64,000 nucleotides of DNA, from assembly GCA_003996215.1 (NCBI GenBank), contig QJPP01000275.1:744001-808000 (forward strand). The letters run 5' to 3'. The DNA is from Jaltomata sinuosa (Eukaryota > Streptophyta > Magnoliopsida > Solanales > Solanaceae). The number at the start of each line of letters is the position of its first letter. Position 1 is the stretch's first letter. Shown here one piece after another: positions 1 to 11,968 of the stretch. The notes beneath the pieces are model-generated. The model worked only from the letters and a program-made list of their open reading frames with translations, made no database searches and had not been told where the DNA came from. Made by a program: the position numbers and the translations under genes.

Positions 1-1111
1 CAAGAAACATGCACTAAGCATCATATAAGTTATAGAATCTGAATAGAAAAGAAATCTCTAAGGTCTATGAACCCTAGGACTGAGTAGTCATGGAGAAACT
101 GAAGAAACTGACTGAATTCTAGAGACCCAATGGGTGAAAGGAACCCACTAGTGAAATCCCACATACCTGGTGAAGAAATCCATGTCCTTGGATTTTTTAG
201 GCTGAACTTGGGGAAGGCCTCTGCTTGTTCTTGGGAGAAAACTATAGCCTTTTTTGATTCTTTTCTTTCTAAGTCCGTTGAATTTAGGATAATAAGGGTT
301 TTAGGTAGCTTTTGACTAATAAAGTAGGCGTAGAGTAGTCAAAACGACATAGCCTCGGCATTAAATTAGGTAGGAAATATCTGGAATGCCCATGTAATTT
401 AATTAGAAAAAGCTATTAAAATTCACGACCCAGGGATAACGACTGGGTTCTACGGCTCATGGAAGGTTCCATGGGTCGTAGAACCCTATCGTGATTTCCT
501 GGTCCTGAAAACTAGCCACTAGAATAAACCGTACGAGTTGGGTTCACGACTCGTGAAAACTTCCATGGGTCGTGGAACCCACTCGTGGTTTCTGTGAGGA
601 ATTCTTGGTCCTCTGAACTTTCATTCTACAAGTTTGGTTCACGACTCGTGCAAACTTCCACGGGTCATGGAACCCAATCGTGGTTCTTGGGCACTTAAAC
701 ATAGGCTACTGGAATTTGGTCCCATGACTTGGGTTCATGACTCGTGGAAGCTACTACGGGTCATGGAACCAAGTCGTGGTTCCTGAAGGCTTGGTGCAGG
801 CTACTGGATCAGGTCCCACGAGTTGGGTTCACGAGTCGTGGAACCAAATCATGGTTCCTGAAGGACTTCTATTTCAGGGGTTTCATGGATAAGTCTACGG
901 TCTGTGGAAAATCCTATGGGTCATCGTCTCGAGTCGTGAGAAAGACTTCTCAGGAGCAGTCCTCTGTTCTGAGTCCCACGAGTCCAGTACACGACTCGTG
1001 GACCTTTCCATGACTCGTGGAAGTGACTAATAGTTACTAACAGTTGATTTTTTTTTATTTCTCCTGGTTTTTCTGAGCTAAGTCTTGGCTTGGAAGTCCT
1101 GGGGTGTTACA
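1..1111 (-). repeat. 3' LTR of gypsy A (partial)
   Basis: This is the downstream LTR of element A in its own orientation. Its first ~1.16 kb in window coordinates lies left of the window, judged by alignment to the right LTR (position 1 equals about 7236). It ends in CA at 1111, immediately followed by a pyrimidine tract that is the polypurine tract on the minus strand. Comparing the first ~150 bases with the other LTR shows a handful of substitutions and one 9-bp indel, so the copies are several percent diverged. Short open frames inside it are not genes. Confidence 0.88.
420..1020. repeat. Degenerate palindromic tandem array in LTR A (left copy)
   Basis: Repeated units of roughly 50-75 bases contain the pair TTCCACGAG and CTCGTGGAA (variants: ttcacgactcgtg, ttccacgggtcgtgg). 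Each unit can fold on itself because its halves are complementary. The same array occurs in the right LTR at 7655-8265. It explains the short open frames found here. Confidence 0.75.
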
Positions 1112-1114
1112 ATA

Positions 1115-1124
1115 TCTCCCCCTT
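1115..1124 (-). promoter_or_regulatory. Polypurine tract of gypsy A
   Basis: On the minus strand this reads AAGGGGGAGA and ends three bases before the LTR terminus (TGTAACACC...). A purine run in this position primes plus-strand DNA synthesis in LTR retrotransposons. It fixes the boundary of the left LTR at 1111. Confidence 0.8.
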
Positions 1125-1404
1125 GGGATCATTCGTCCTCGAATGAAGACACAACAAGCTGAGTTTTGAGGGAAAGAGCTGAAATCCCTACTAATAGAGT
1201 ACAAAAAAACTGATATCTAACTGAACTGAGTTCCATGAACATGCAAGTATGCTGAAATGCAAGGAAAACTGATGGAATAAGGTACTGGGATTGAATTACA
1301 CAAGAGTGAACTGAGAGACTGGAGAGGAACTAATTACCTCAAGCTGAAACTAAATTGGAGAGAAAGAGGTGGGGGTACTTGGACATCATGGCTGCTTCTG
1401 CTTC

Positions 1405-2640
1405 CTAAGTAGCTCCCTCTACATACTGATTCAACCACAAAACTTTAACTGATGCGACTTCCTTATTCCTCAACCTACGAACCTGATGGTCAAGAATTTC
1501 AACTGGGACCTCCACATAGGTAAGACTATCCTTCACAGCCACACTCTCTAAGGGTACTATCGAAGTCTGATCACCCACACACTTTTTCAAGAGAGAAACA
1601 TGGAAGACTGGGTGAACTGCTGCTAGTTCGGGTGGTAACTCCAACTCATAAGCCACATTACCAACTCTTTTCAGGATTCTGTAAGGACCTACATACCTGG
1701 GACTGAGCTTCCCTTTCTTGCCGAATCTCATTACACCCTTCATGGGTGACACTTTCAGGAAAACCCAATCATCTATCTCAAACTCTAAGTCTCTCCTCCT
1801 AACCTCAACATAGGATTTCTGATGACTCTAAGCTATCTTCAACCTCTCCCTGATGAGCTGAACTTTCTCCATAGCCTCATGTACTGAATCTGGTCCAATC
1901 AAGGCTGCTTCACCTACTTCGAACCAACCAACAGGTGATCTGCACCTACGCCCATAAAGTTCCTCATATGGGGCCATTTGAATGTTGGAATGGTAGCTGT
2001 TATTGTAGGCAAACTCTATGATAGGTAGGTGATCATCCCAACTACCCTTGAAATCAATCATGCAAGCTTTTAACATATTCTCTAAAGTCTGAATGGTACA
2101 CTCTGCCTGACCATCCGTCTGCAGATGAAATGATGTGCTGAGCTTTACCTGAGTACCAAGACCTCTCTGGAATGACTTCCAGAAGTGTGATGTAAATTGG
2201 GGACCTCTTTCTGAGATGATAGACAACGGAACTCCATGAAACCTGACTATCTCATTGGTGTAGAGCTTAGCATAGTCTTTCGTGGAATTTGTAGTTTCTG
2301 ACTGCCAAGAAGTGATCTGATTTAGTAATTCTATCCACTATCACCCAAATGGAATCATGTTGCCTGCGAGTACGGGGTAGACCCATTATGAAATCCATGT
2401 TAACAACTTCCCACTTCCAAGTAGGAATGCTAATATCCTGAGTCACACCTCCTGGTTTCTGATGTTCTACCTTGACCTGCTGACAATTGGAACATATAGC
2501 CACAAAATCTGCAATGTCCCTCTTCATACCGTTCCACCAATAGACTTCCCATAGATCACGATACATCTTAGTGGCACCTGGATAAATGGAATATCTGGAA
2601 TTATGGGCGTCTGTAAGGATCTGCTATCTCAACTCACCCA
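1405..2640 (-). pseudogene. Gypsy A integrase (broken)
   Basis: Integrase catalyses insertion of retrotransposon cDNA. Reading right to left: an H2C2 zinc region (first His present, the HPG motif reads YPG, then CSNCQQVK), the catalytic core beginning NMDFIMGLP (2267-2566), a second core block (1828-2226) and the C-terminal tail with KLSPRYVGPYRIL and HPVFHVSLLKK (1405-1752). The second catalytic aspartate, normally in SDRG, is a glutamate (SERGPQF). The glutamate region (TDGQAECTIQTLE) remains. At least one frameshift separates the zinc part from the core, and a stop separates core from tail. The gene cannot give a full protein. Confidence 0.85.
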
Positions 2641-3047
2641 CCTTAGGAACACATAAGCAACCCTGGTAACAGAGTATACCATCTCCCCCTTGGGAGAAAA
2701 CCTCTACTCTTTGTTGATGAAACCCTTCATCTGAAGTAGTGCTGGATCACTATCTTGCTTCTCCTTAAGTTCAGCTACCAATGAATATTCTGACCCATTC
2801 TGAACTATCACACCACCATCTATCGTGTCCATAAGGCAAACTCTAGGCGAGCAAGCCAATGAACATCTTTGACCAGTTCTCTCTTCTCTTCCTCAACATG
2901 AGATACGCTACCCATAAATAGTCTACTGAGAGCATCATCCCCTATGTTGGCCTTACCCGGATGGTAGAGAACATTCATATCATAATCCTTGAGGAACTCA
3001 AGCCATTTCTTCTAACGAAGATTCAACTCCTTTTGGGTGAACACATA

Positions 3048-3560
3048 CTAGGCTCTTGTGATCTGTGAATACATCAACATGAACACACCATACAGATAGT
3101 GCCTCCAATTTTTCGGGTCAAACACAACCACTGCAAGCTCGAGGTCATGATTCGGGTAGTTCTTCTCATGGGCCTTAAGCTGTATAGAAGCATACGCTAT
3201 GACCTTACGCTGCTGCATCAAAACATAACCCAAGCCGACTCTAGATGCATCACAATAAACCACGTAACCATCTGAACCATCTGGTAGACTCAAGACAGGA
3301 GCTGTAATCAACCTGCTCTTCAGTTCTAAGAAACTCTTCTCACATTCCTTTGACCACTAAAACTTGACCTTTTTCTGAGTCAACTTAGTTAATGGGGCAG
3401 CTATGGATGAAAATCCTTCCACGAACCTCCTGTAATAGCCAGCCAAACACAAGAAGCTATTGATGTCTGTCGGAGAGGTGGGTCTGGGCCAGCCCTTTAC
3501 TGCCTCAATTTTCTGAGAATCAACTCGGATGCCATCACTAGACACCATATGACCAAGGAA
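3048..3560 (-). pseudogene. Gypsy A RT thumb and RNase H (broken)
   Basis: Residues such as GWPRPTSPTDINSFLCLAGYY (split here: GWPRP then LCLAGYYRRFVEGFSS) are the connection after gypsy reverse transcriptase (3357-3548). The next segment (3048-3311) is RNase H with the first catalytic Asp in YCDASRVGLG and the Glu in HDLELAVVVF. The usual TDHKSL block is lost by a frameshift near 3050. The two segments are in the same frame with a stop between them. RNase H would degrade the RNA strand during reverse transcription; this copy is inactive. Confidence 0.82.
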
Positions 3561-4207
3561 AGCGACCGACTATAACCAAAACTCGCACTTGCTAAACTTA
3601 AAGAATAGCTGGCGATCCTTGAGAGTCTGGAGAACAACCCTCAAATGATTTACATGCTCCTTCTCATTTCGAGAATAAACCCGGATGTCATTAATGAAGA
3701 CGATGACGAAAAGTCCAAACACTGTTTGAACACCCTGTTCATTAAGTCCATGAAAGCTGCAGGAGCATTGGTTAGTCCAAAAGACATAACAACAAATTCA
3801 TAGTGATCATACTGAGTCCTGAAGGCTATCTTTGGGATGTCACTATCTCTGACTCTGAGCTGATGATAGCCGGATCTGAGGTCTATCTTGGAAAAATGAC
3901 TAGCTCCCTGGAGCTGGTTGAACAAGTCATCAATCCTGGGGATGTGATACTTATTCTTGATTGTGACTTTGTTCAATTGATAGTAGTCAATGCACATTTT
4001 GAGAGAACCATCCTTCTTACGCATGAACAACACTGGAGCACCCCAAGCAGAGATGCTAGGTCTAATGAAGCCCTTATCTAGAAGATTATTCAACTGTTCT
4101 TTCAATTCCTTAAGCTCAGCTGGAGCCATTCTGTAAGAAGGAATTGAGATGGGCTGGGTATCTAGAAGGAGATCAATTCCGTAGTCGATTTCCCTTTCTA
4201 GGGGCAC
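3560..4207 (-). pseudogene. Gypsy A reverse transcriptase (frameshifted at the active site)
   Basis: The segment contains DLLLDTQPISIPSYRMAP, WGAPVLFMRKKDGSLKMC, IDDLFNQLQGA and KIDLRSGYHQLRVR, all standard blocks of gypsy reverse transcriptase. Near 3700 the frame shifts by one base exactly before the active-site block. In the restored reading frame that block is INDI rather than IDDI, so one catalytic aspartate is also lost. The protein would copy element RNA into DNA. The upstream part joins the protease region through another frameshift between 4408 and 4207. Confidence 0.85.
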
Positions 4208-4407
4208 TCGGGGAAGATCTTCTGGGAATACTTACTGACTACTAGAACTGACTCAAGAGTTGGGATCTCGGAGTTTGAATCCTTAACCTGAATAAGGTGA
4301 TAGATATATCCCTTGGAGATCATTTTTCTGGCCTTAAGGTAGGAGATGAAATGACCTATAGGCACTGAGTTACTACCCTTCCACTCTAGTACTGGCTCGT
4401 TAGGAAA

Positions 4408-4740
4408 CTAAAACTGAACGATCCTAGTTCTACAATCGACTGAGGCATAACAGGAATATAACCAATCCATGCCTAGAATGATATCAAAGTCTACCATTTC
4501 TAGCTCTAAAAGATCTGTTGAGGTGACTTTCTGGGAAACTGTGACTGGGCAATTTCTATATACCCGTCTAGCTATAACTGGGTCACCAACTGGAGTAGAG
4601 ACTGAGAAGGGTTCTAGGAGAGTTTCTGGACTGATATCAAAATTTACTGCTATATATGGAGTTATAAAGGAAAGTGTAGCCCTTGGGTCTAACAAAGCAT
4701 AAACATCAGTATTGAAGACTCGTAATGTACCAGTGACCAC
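4408..4740 (-). pseudogene. Gypsy A aspartic protease region
   Basis: A retropepsin-like domain with the pattern VYALLDPRATLSFITPYIA; the active-site triad that is usually D-S/P-G-A has become DPRA, a glycine-to-arginine change expected to abolish activity. The downstream LGMDWLYSCYASVDC is the conserved gypsy protease end. It is in the same frame as gag upstream, as expected for a gag-pol polyprotein. The enzyme would cut the polyprotein. Confidence 0.82.
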
Positions 4741-4791
4741 ATTAGGAGAATCCTCCTCGTCTTGTCAACCCTGAAGTGTATATAACCGATT

Positions 4792-5784
4792 TTAGCGCTG
4801 ATCGCCACCTATACCAGAAGAGGCACCTTGTTGAGTAGGATGACTTGCTGGAGCTGTAGTAGAGTTGGCTTGATTATGCGAACGGGTGTCCCTGTCCTTC
4901 TGAGAATTCTCAGGGCACTCCCTCATCCTATGGCCTGGCTTACCACACCCAAAGCAATTTCCACTACTTGCTAGGTACTCACCCTGGTGGTTCCTACCAC
5001 AGTTTTTGCCCACTGGGTTAGTGCGCCCACTAGTAACTGTACCTTGGGACTTAGAGACAGACGTTCTATCTCGCTTATCCTTCTTGAACTTAGGCACTGT
5101 GGAACTAGCAGAAGATGGAGCTGGAGCAGAATTCTTTTGGAGATAATGAGAGCGGTTGCCACCCTCAGACCTCTGTTGAGAGTAGCTATATTCACTTGTC
5201 CTAGCCCTTTTTGCATCACCTCCCCTTTCCTTGATCTTTTCCTCTTCCATCTGTTGAGCATAAGTAACTAACCTGGAGAAGTCCATTTCTTTCACGAGCA
5301 TTGTGGTCTTGCATTCCTTGACCACATCATCAGACACACCTGACACGAACTTACTCATACGAGCTCGAGAGTCAGCTACTATTGCAGGAGCATACTTGGA
5401 CAACTGTATGAACTTCAAAGCATAGTCCCTTACACTCATACCATCTTGACTTAAGTTGATAAATTCCTAAACCTTAGCTTCCCTAAGCTCTAGTGGGAAG
5501 AACCTATCCAGGAAAGAAGTCTTGAAAATATCCCAAGTCACTGGTCCTGCATTGGCACAATGGGATTCCTTCCAATGCTGGTACCAAGTGTAGGCCAATC
5601 CTTTCAGCTGATAAGCGGCCAAGTCTGCACCCTCGACTAGAGTGACACCCATAATGTCTGTCATCTTCTGAATATCCTCTAGGAACTCTTGAGGATCCTC
5701 TTCTGACTTACACCCATAAAATTCTGGAGGGTTCATCAAGTACTTGAAAAGCAGCCATGAATTTGGCATGCGTAACCTGCTCAT
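4792..5784 (-). pseudogene. Gypsy A gag with intact CCHC zinc knuckle
   Basis: Gag forms the virus-like particle and binds element RNA. The first part (5467-5784) has the retrotransposon gag block AAYQLKGLAYTWYQHWKE and FLDRFFPLELREAKV. One in-frame TAG then separates it from the second part (4792-5439), which carries LSKYAPAIVADSRARMSKFVSG, a basic/serine-rich linker and a zinc knuckle CFGCGKPGHRMREC (CX2CX4HX4C, intact). Both parts and the protease share a frame. The true ATG may lie further upstream, up to ~5850, where the homology is less clear. Confidence 0.84.
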
Positions 5785-6055
5785 TCAATGGGTCTGCTAG
5801 AACTGCTAGCGCTGGCTGGTTCCTAGCGTTTGCTCTTCTGGGAGGTATTTTTCTGAAATGCGAAGAGCATGAGTTAGAATAGAAGAGAATTTAAATAGAG
5901 TTTATACTCCATAGCACGAACTAGAAAAGAAAGAAGGGAAGTTATTCCTAATGACGTCTCATAGCTTCTCCCCCATAAGTGTGGCGTGCTTCATACCCAT
6001 GAAGAAGACTCTACTCGACGCGGCTTTCAGACATCCTAGGACACTTGAACCTGAT

Positions 6056-6067
6056 GCTCTGATACCA
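6056..6067 (-). promoter_or_regulatory. Primer-binding site of gypsy A
   Basis: Minus-strand TGGTATCAGAGC is the standard plant LTR-element site complementary to the 3' end of initiator methionine tRNA. It lies four bases inside the right LTR boundary and proves that the right LTR is the 5' LTR. Confidence 0.9.
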
Positions 6068-6071
6068 AGTT

Positions 6072-8350
6072 TGTCATGCCCCAAAGCTAGCCCCTAGGCA
6101 CAACACGAGACCCGGAGTCACGAGTGACCCCAAGCTAACCCATGGCATGCCATATCTATACAAAAATCAATTTAAGGCATGCATTGTGCGGAAAATAAAA
6201 TAGTTTGAATATCTGAAAATAAGAGGAGCCCACAAGACTGAATATAAATATAATAGTGTTTACTGAAAACAACACTAAGAACTGCTGATATCTAATCTAT
6301 GTCTGAAAGCCATCTAGTTGAAATAGGAGTTGCTGGGACATGCCCCCAGCTAACTCTAACAAATTTGAAACTAGAAATAAATACTGAACAGAGTATATCT
6401 ATGGTCCTCAGACTAATGAGGAATCACCAAAAAGGGATGCTGAGTATGGATCGGAAGTCAAACTAAACGCGGTCTGGATGCTGAGTACCTGAACCTACAT
6501 CATAAAATGATGTAGCACAAAAGTATGCATCAGTACTTTGAATGTACTGAGCATGCAGGATATATGCTAAGCTGGACAATATAAAGATAATCATGAAATA
6601 AACATGTTGCAAATAATCTGAGAGTTGAACTGAATGCAATGACCAAGTATGGATCATGAGATAACATGCTGAGCTGAATACTGATAATACATATGCTGGA
6701 TACAAGGTCAATGCAAATAAGAGTCTGACTGTGGGAGACACTACTAACTAACATACCCCAAGTTAAGCTAACTGTGGGGCCAACCTGTAATCCTAGATGG
6801 GAGGGTGTTCATACCTTGCCAAGGGTACGAACAAGTCTGACGTGGATCCACTACTGGTGTTCGCAAGGGACAAGGGTGTCAAGCCTAATCTAACGGGTGA
6901 CCCCTTTAGAACCTACGGTGGCACCGTAGTTTTGGAACTTAGGGATTGCTGCTAAAGGTCTCAGCCTAAAACTGATGGGTGAGCCTTCATCCCATAGTTC
7001 GCTCGGTGCTAAGTCTACTCCCAACTGAATATAAGCCAAAAATGCAACTGTAATACTGGATAGCTAAGAACACTGATATAATTTGAGAATGCAACATACA
7101 TATAATGAAAGATATGACATTCAAATTCTGAAGCATGATTGTCTGACTAATCTGCCTAGCAAGCATAATTTATGAGGTACTGAAATTAGCACAGGCTAGG
7201 GTTTCGGAGTTTTATAAATGACTATGCTAGTTCTCCAAGAAACATGCACTAAACATCATATAAGTTATAGAATCTGAATAGCAAAGAAATCGCTAAGGTC
7301 TATGAACCCTAGGTCTGAGTAGTCATGGAGAAACTGACTGAATTCTAGGGACCCAGTGGGTGAAAGGAACCCACTAGTGAAATCCCACATACCTGGTGAA
7401 GAAATCGACGAAGAAATCCTTGGATTTTTGGTGCTGAACTTGGGAAAGGCCTCTGCTTGTTCTTGGGAGAAAACTATCGCCTCTTTTGATTCTTTTCCTT
7501 CTAAGTCCGTTGAATTTAGGATAATAAGGGTTTTAGGTAGCTTTTGACTAATAAAGTAGGCTTAGAGTAGTCAAAACGACATAGCCTAGGTATTAAATTA
7601 GGTAGGAAATGTCTGGAATTCCCCTATAATTTAATTAGAAAAAGATGTTAAAATTCGCGACCCATGGATCACGACTGGGTTCTACGGCTCGTGGAAGGTT
7701 CCACGGGTTGTGGAACCCTATCGTGATTTCATGAACCTGAAAACTGGCCATTGGAATGAACCCTACGAGTTAGGTTCACGACTCGTGAAAACGTCCATGG
7801 GTCATGGAACCCACTCGTGGTTCCTGTGAGGAATTCTTGGTCCTCTGAACTTTGGTTCCACGAGTTGGGTTCAAGACTCGTGAAAACTTCCACGGGTCGT
7901 GGAACCCAATCGTGGTTCCTAGGCACTTAAACATAGGCTACTGGAATTTGGTCCCACGACTTGGGTTCATGACTCGTGGAAGCTTCCACGGGTCATGGAA
8001 CCAAGTCTTGGTTCCTGAAGGCTTGGATCAGGTTCCACGAGTTGGGTTCACGACTCGTGGTAGCTTCCACGAGTCATGGAACCAAATTATGGTTCTTGAA
8101 GGACTTCTATTTTAGGGGTTCAACGGACAAGTCTACGGTCTATGGAAACTCCTATGGGTTATCATCTTGAGTCGTGAGAAAGACTTCTGAGGAGTAGTCC
8201 TCTGTTCTGCGTCCCACGAGTCTAGTCTACGACTCGTGGACCCTAACATTACTCGTGGAAGTGACTCGTGGTTATTGACAGTTGAATTTTTTTTTATTTC
8301 TCCTGGTTTTTCTCAGCTAAGTCTGGGCTTGGAAGTCCTGGGGTATTATA
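6072..8350 (-). repeat. 5' LTR of gypsy A (complete, ~2.28 kb)
   Basis: Starts TGTCATGCCCC next to the primer-binding site and ends ...TATTATA at 8350, where the left copy ends ...GTTACA. It drives transcription to the left. It contains a run of structured, self-complementary units at 7655-8265. The open frames at 6463-6754 and 7356-8170 fall inside the LTR and have no protein support. Confidence 0.9.
7655..8265. repeat. Degenerate palindromic tandem array in LTR A (right copy)
   Basis: Same unit family as at 420-1020, with TTCCACGAG / CTCGTGGAA and ttccacgggtcgtgg variants. Unit numbers and spacing are close between the two LTRs, consistent with copying during reverse transcription. Confidence 0.75.
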
Positions 8351-8960
8351 GTCATATACTAAAACCTCTAACATAGTCTAGAATACAAAGACGCAATTCC
8401 AAAAATAAATTAGTCTTAGTCCGAACAATGGACTAGAAAGGAAAGACAAATCCATGGTAGCCTGAAAGAAGTAGCTCACCCTTAGATTCAGAAAACGCTT
8501 GTATCACAGCTGAGGTCGCGTCGCAGCCACTGGAATATGCCATGTACTCAACAAAATAAGAGCAAGTATAGTATCAGTACACCAAAATAACAGTGTACTG
8601 GTAGGATCATCGGCTAGCTCCAATAAAGGAAATATGAACACTTAACTAAAATTTAGTAAGGCAGGACAAACATGTATAAACAAGTCAGCAAATATAACCC
8701 AGACTCTCAACAACATAAAACGTGTCCCAAAACCACAACAAGAACATATACGACCCATACGCCATTCTAGTAACCCGGACCACCCAAGGATTCCTGAGAC
8801 ATCGTCTACAATGTTTAGCATGCAATCCCAGTCTACACAAGAACCAACCCAGCATTTAAACATAATACTCCGGCCACTCATGGACCAATATGCAGTAATG
8901 ACATCACAAGAAATAAATTTGGTCCACTCATAGAACAACACATAAAGCATAACCAAATAT

Positions 8961-9089
8961 GTATCAGGCATGGTACCCGAGCCAATCATGATAGAATATG
9001 TACCATGCATGGTACCCGAGCCAATCGGTAGATATTTTGTACCAGGTGTGGTACCCAAGCCAACCAATAAATTATACCAGGCGTGGTAC
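8961..9089. repeat. Four tandem GTACC...GGTAC units in LTR B
   Basis: Copies at about 8961, 9000, 9039 and 9074 of an imperfect palindrome GTACCAGGCGTGGTAC followed by a spacer containing ccgagccaa. Period is about 35-39 bases. Confidence 0.8.
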
Positions 9090-9795
9090 CCGAGCCAACT
9101 GAATGTCACAAATAACACAATAATTAATCAATATGAACATGCATCACACTTGTAAAACCAATAAGTATTAAAGACACGTTTATTTCACAAGATTAACAAC
9201 AAGATATCAGTAACCTTCACACGAATTGTACAGGCAATACTAATATAATAGTTAACATGCACACTTATCATAAATGGGAAACAATCAACCATTACCTACC
9301 TCGAATTACGCCTGAATGCTCTACTAAACCTGAGCCTTCCCTTTTTGTGAAGCTTTAGCTTGTTCTTGGTCTAACACAATCACAAAACACCAAAATCAAT
9401 AAATATGGCTTAAATATCCCCGACCCGACCTAGGGCCTTCCCACCAATGATTTGCCTAAAACTACCAATTTTATGGTCATATTAGCAAATTATGGTATTA
9501 AAATCATGGAATAAATAGTTCATACACAAAACCCGAGGTTTTCTACATCTTCAATCTTTGTTACACCAGATTTTTTCCCTTATGTTATGCTAAACTCTCG
9601 CCACCGCCCGTAACTAGCAATTCTAAGGTGTAGGAATCAAAGTACTAAGTTAGGGAAATAAATTGCTTACCTTTACGAAGATTTCTGATAGAAAATTGGT
9701 AGGATTCGCCCTTTTTTGCCTCTACACTTCCCCAAAATATTCTTGAACAATTCTGAATGTTTTTGGCGAAGTTTCTGCATTTACTGCGACTTACC

Positions 9796-9920
9796 CCGCT
9801 ATAGCGGCCAAATCCCACTCGCTATAGCGGGGTTGACCGCCTTGACTTCCGCTATAGTGAGAGTTTCTCTTCTATAGCGGCCATCATAATATCGGTGTGT
9901 CACCCGCTATAAAGGTTGAC
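9796..9920. repeat. CCGCTATAGCGG palindrome cluster in LTR B
   Basis: A perfect 12-base palindrome CCGCTATAGCGG at 9796-9807, a near copy at 9819-9830 and further degenerate copies to ~9920. The same cluster is found in both LTRs of element C. Confidence 0.8.
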
Positions 9921-10401
9921 ACAGGACAGAATCTTGAGAATCCTCTCATTTTTTTCGATTTTACAACACACCTTCAAACCTTGATGGTCCAAACCAATCC
10001 TTTCACATCAAGTCCGATATCAAGAGTTCTACTCCCCCAAATCTGTTTCCAAAAAATCCTACAGACTCCTTAATATCTTAGCTAATAGGAAATTTGTCTC
10101 AACCTTAGACATTTCACCCAATCCTTTCTCAGATTGCCCTAGACCTTACCTTACTCAGAATTTGTTCGAGACTAGTCTAGCCTAAAATATTCAACTCTCA
10201 AACCAAAAGTTTTCTAACCCATTTATTCACATGAATATCTCACCTATAACAATGGGAAGGGTCTTTACAATAGATACCAATTTATCCATTGTTCATCCGC
10301 GAATGATCAAACACGAAAAAAATAAGCTAAAAAGAGAAAATAGTAGTACCTGAATCCTCAAACAAGTGAAAGTACTTGTCTCGAATGTCCTTCTCGATTT
10401 C

Positions 10402-11744
10402 TCAAGTGGCTTCCTCAACTAGACAATGCTTACATTTAACCTTCACCGATCTGATTTCCTTTTTCCTTAATTTTCGAACATTCCAGTCAAGAATAGCAAC
10501 CGGCTCTTCTTCGTACTGGAGGTCCTTAACTAGCACAACCAAATCCCATTTGATGATGTACTCCCCATCCCTATCGTATTTCTTTAATATGGATACATGG
10601 AAGACTGGATGGACTCCAAACAAACTGGGCAGCAATGCTAACCTATAAGCTATCAGCCTCACACTTTTGAGAACCCCAAAATGGATCGATATACCGAGGG
10701 TTGAGCTTACCCATCTTGACAAACCTCATTACCCCTTTCATTGGTGAGACCTTTAGTAAAACTTGTTCACCAACCGGAATAGACATGTCCCTTACCTTGT
10801 GATCTGCATACTCTTTGTGCCTGTTCTAGGCTGCTAATACTTGGTTTGAATACCTCTCACCTTTTCATGGGCTTCCTTCACCAAGTCAACGCCCAAAGGC
10901 TTCACGTCGTCTGCCTCAAACCACTCTATAGGTGATCTACATCTCATCCCATAAAGTGCCTCGAATGGTGCTATGTCAATATTGGAGTAGTAACTGTTGT
11001 TGTATGAGAATTCACACAACGGTAAGATCTAATCCTAATGGCCCCCAAAATCAATCACACATGCTCTCAGTATGTCCTCCAGCACCTGAATCATCCTCTC
11101 TGACTGACCATCTGTCTGAGGATGAAAGTTGTGCTAAAAGTAAGCTTGGTGCCCAACTCTTCATATAACTTGCCCCAGAACTTAGAAGTAAACCACGTAA
11201 CTCTGTCTGAAATGATGGATAGGGGCACCCCATGCAACCTCACTATCTCTTTGACGTAGATCTTGGCCAACTTCTGGAAGTTATAATCCACCCTATCCAA
11301 GATGAAATGGGCTGACTTTGTCAGCCTGTCCATGATGACATAAATGGAATCATACTTTCCCAAGGTCTTAGGAAGACCTACCACGAAGTCTATGGCTATA
11401 TTGTCCTACTTTCACTCAGAAATGGGCATCTTTTGAAGTAATCATGTAGGACTTTCATGCTCATATTTCACTTGCTGACAATTTTGACACTTGGACACAT
11501 ATTCAGCTATGTCCCTCTTCATCTCAGGCCACCAACAAAGTTGTCTCAAGTCCTGGTACATTTTGGTTATGCCCGGATGAATCGAGTACCACAAACCATA
11601 AGCTTCTGCTAACACATTCTGAACTAAGTCTTCAACCCGAGGAACACAAATACGCCTTCTAAAATTTAGCACCCCGCATGCGTCAAGTGTGGTGTTCGGG
11701 GCCTCTCTAGATAACACCTTGTTTTGCAACTTGTTCAATTGCAC
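10402..11744 (-). pseudogene. Gypsy B integrase (broken into four frames)
   Basis: Zinc region at 11442-11744 (CGVLNFRRRICVPRVEDL, AEAYGLWYSIHPG with the first His replaced by Tyr, then CQNCQQVKYEH); core at 11091-11384 (VGLPKTLGKYDSIYVIMDRLTKSAHFI, second catalytic Asp kept in SDRVTWF); further core at 10834-11019 (EFSYNNSYYSNIDIAPFEALYG); C-terminal tail at 10402-10722 (HPVFHVSILKKYDRDGEYI). Stops and frameshifts separate all four, and the glutamate block is disrupted. Inactive. Confidence 0.84.
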
Positions 11745-11963
11745 ATCCTTAAACTATTTGGCCTTGATGTCCTTTATAAATGTGGGTTTAACTACAATAT
11801 TGGCCAAAGCTCCACCCTTTTCTGAAATGCCCAACTGCATGAACTTGGATTCTAGAGTTCAAATCTCTCTAGCCAAGGGTCACTTAGACACCCCCAAACA
11901 AGCCAAGCTACCCATGCTAACTGTTTTCTAGCTCAATGTGTCTACAACAACATTAGCCTTACC

Positions 11964-11968
11964 CAGAT
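11964..11968. repeat. Left target duplication CAGAT of gypsy C
   Basis: CAGAT immediately precedes the TG of the left LTR of C and is repeated directly after its right LTR at 21580-21584. A 5-bp duplication is normal for LTR-element integration. It also shows the exact point at which B's pol was split. Confidence 0.92.

Larger units (their letters stand above)
1..8350 (-). mobile_element. Ty3/gypsy LTR retrotransposon A (left LTR cut by window edge)
   Basis: A gypsy-order element reading on the minus strand: gag (4792-5784), protease (4408-4740), reverse transcriptase and RNase H (3048-4207), integrase (1405-2640). It is bounded by two LTR copies that align by eye, position 1 matching about 7236. 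A minus-strand primer-binding site (TGGTATCAGAGC, 6056-6067) lies beside the right LTR and a polypurine tract beside the left LTR, so the right LTR is the 5' one. The gene order PR-RT-RH-IN is typical of Ty3/gypsy. The element sits inside an LTR of element B, because sequence right of 8350 begins in the middle of B's LTR. The left target duplication is outside the window. Several frameshifts and stops make it non-autonomous. Confidence 0.92.
8351..10269 (-). repeat. LTR of gypsy B (internal start, ends at 10269)
   Basis: Aligns with the LTRs of element C but begins inside them, because element A is inserted here. It shares the ordered modules: a block ending agctcaccctt near 8480, GTACC...GGTAC tandem units (8961-9089), a TATAGCGG palindrome cluster (9796-9920) and a terminus ...TCTTTACA. 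Diverged from C by many substitutions and indels, so B and C are related subfamilies. The 158-residue minus frame at 8642-9118 has no family signal. Confidence 0.82.
8351..11968 (-). mobile_element. Ty3/gypsy element B, left part (host of insertions A and C)
   Basis: Minus-strand gypsy element split by C: LTR sequence 8351-10269, integrase 10402-11744 and the start of the RNase H-integrase linker up to 11968. Pol sequence resumes at 21580-21585 in register with this end, shown by alignment with the uninterrupted copy in element C (around 15880-15890). The left LTR is itself interrupted by element A at 8350. B is therefore the oldest of the three gypsy elements here. Confidence 0.88.
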
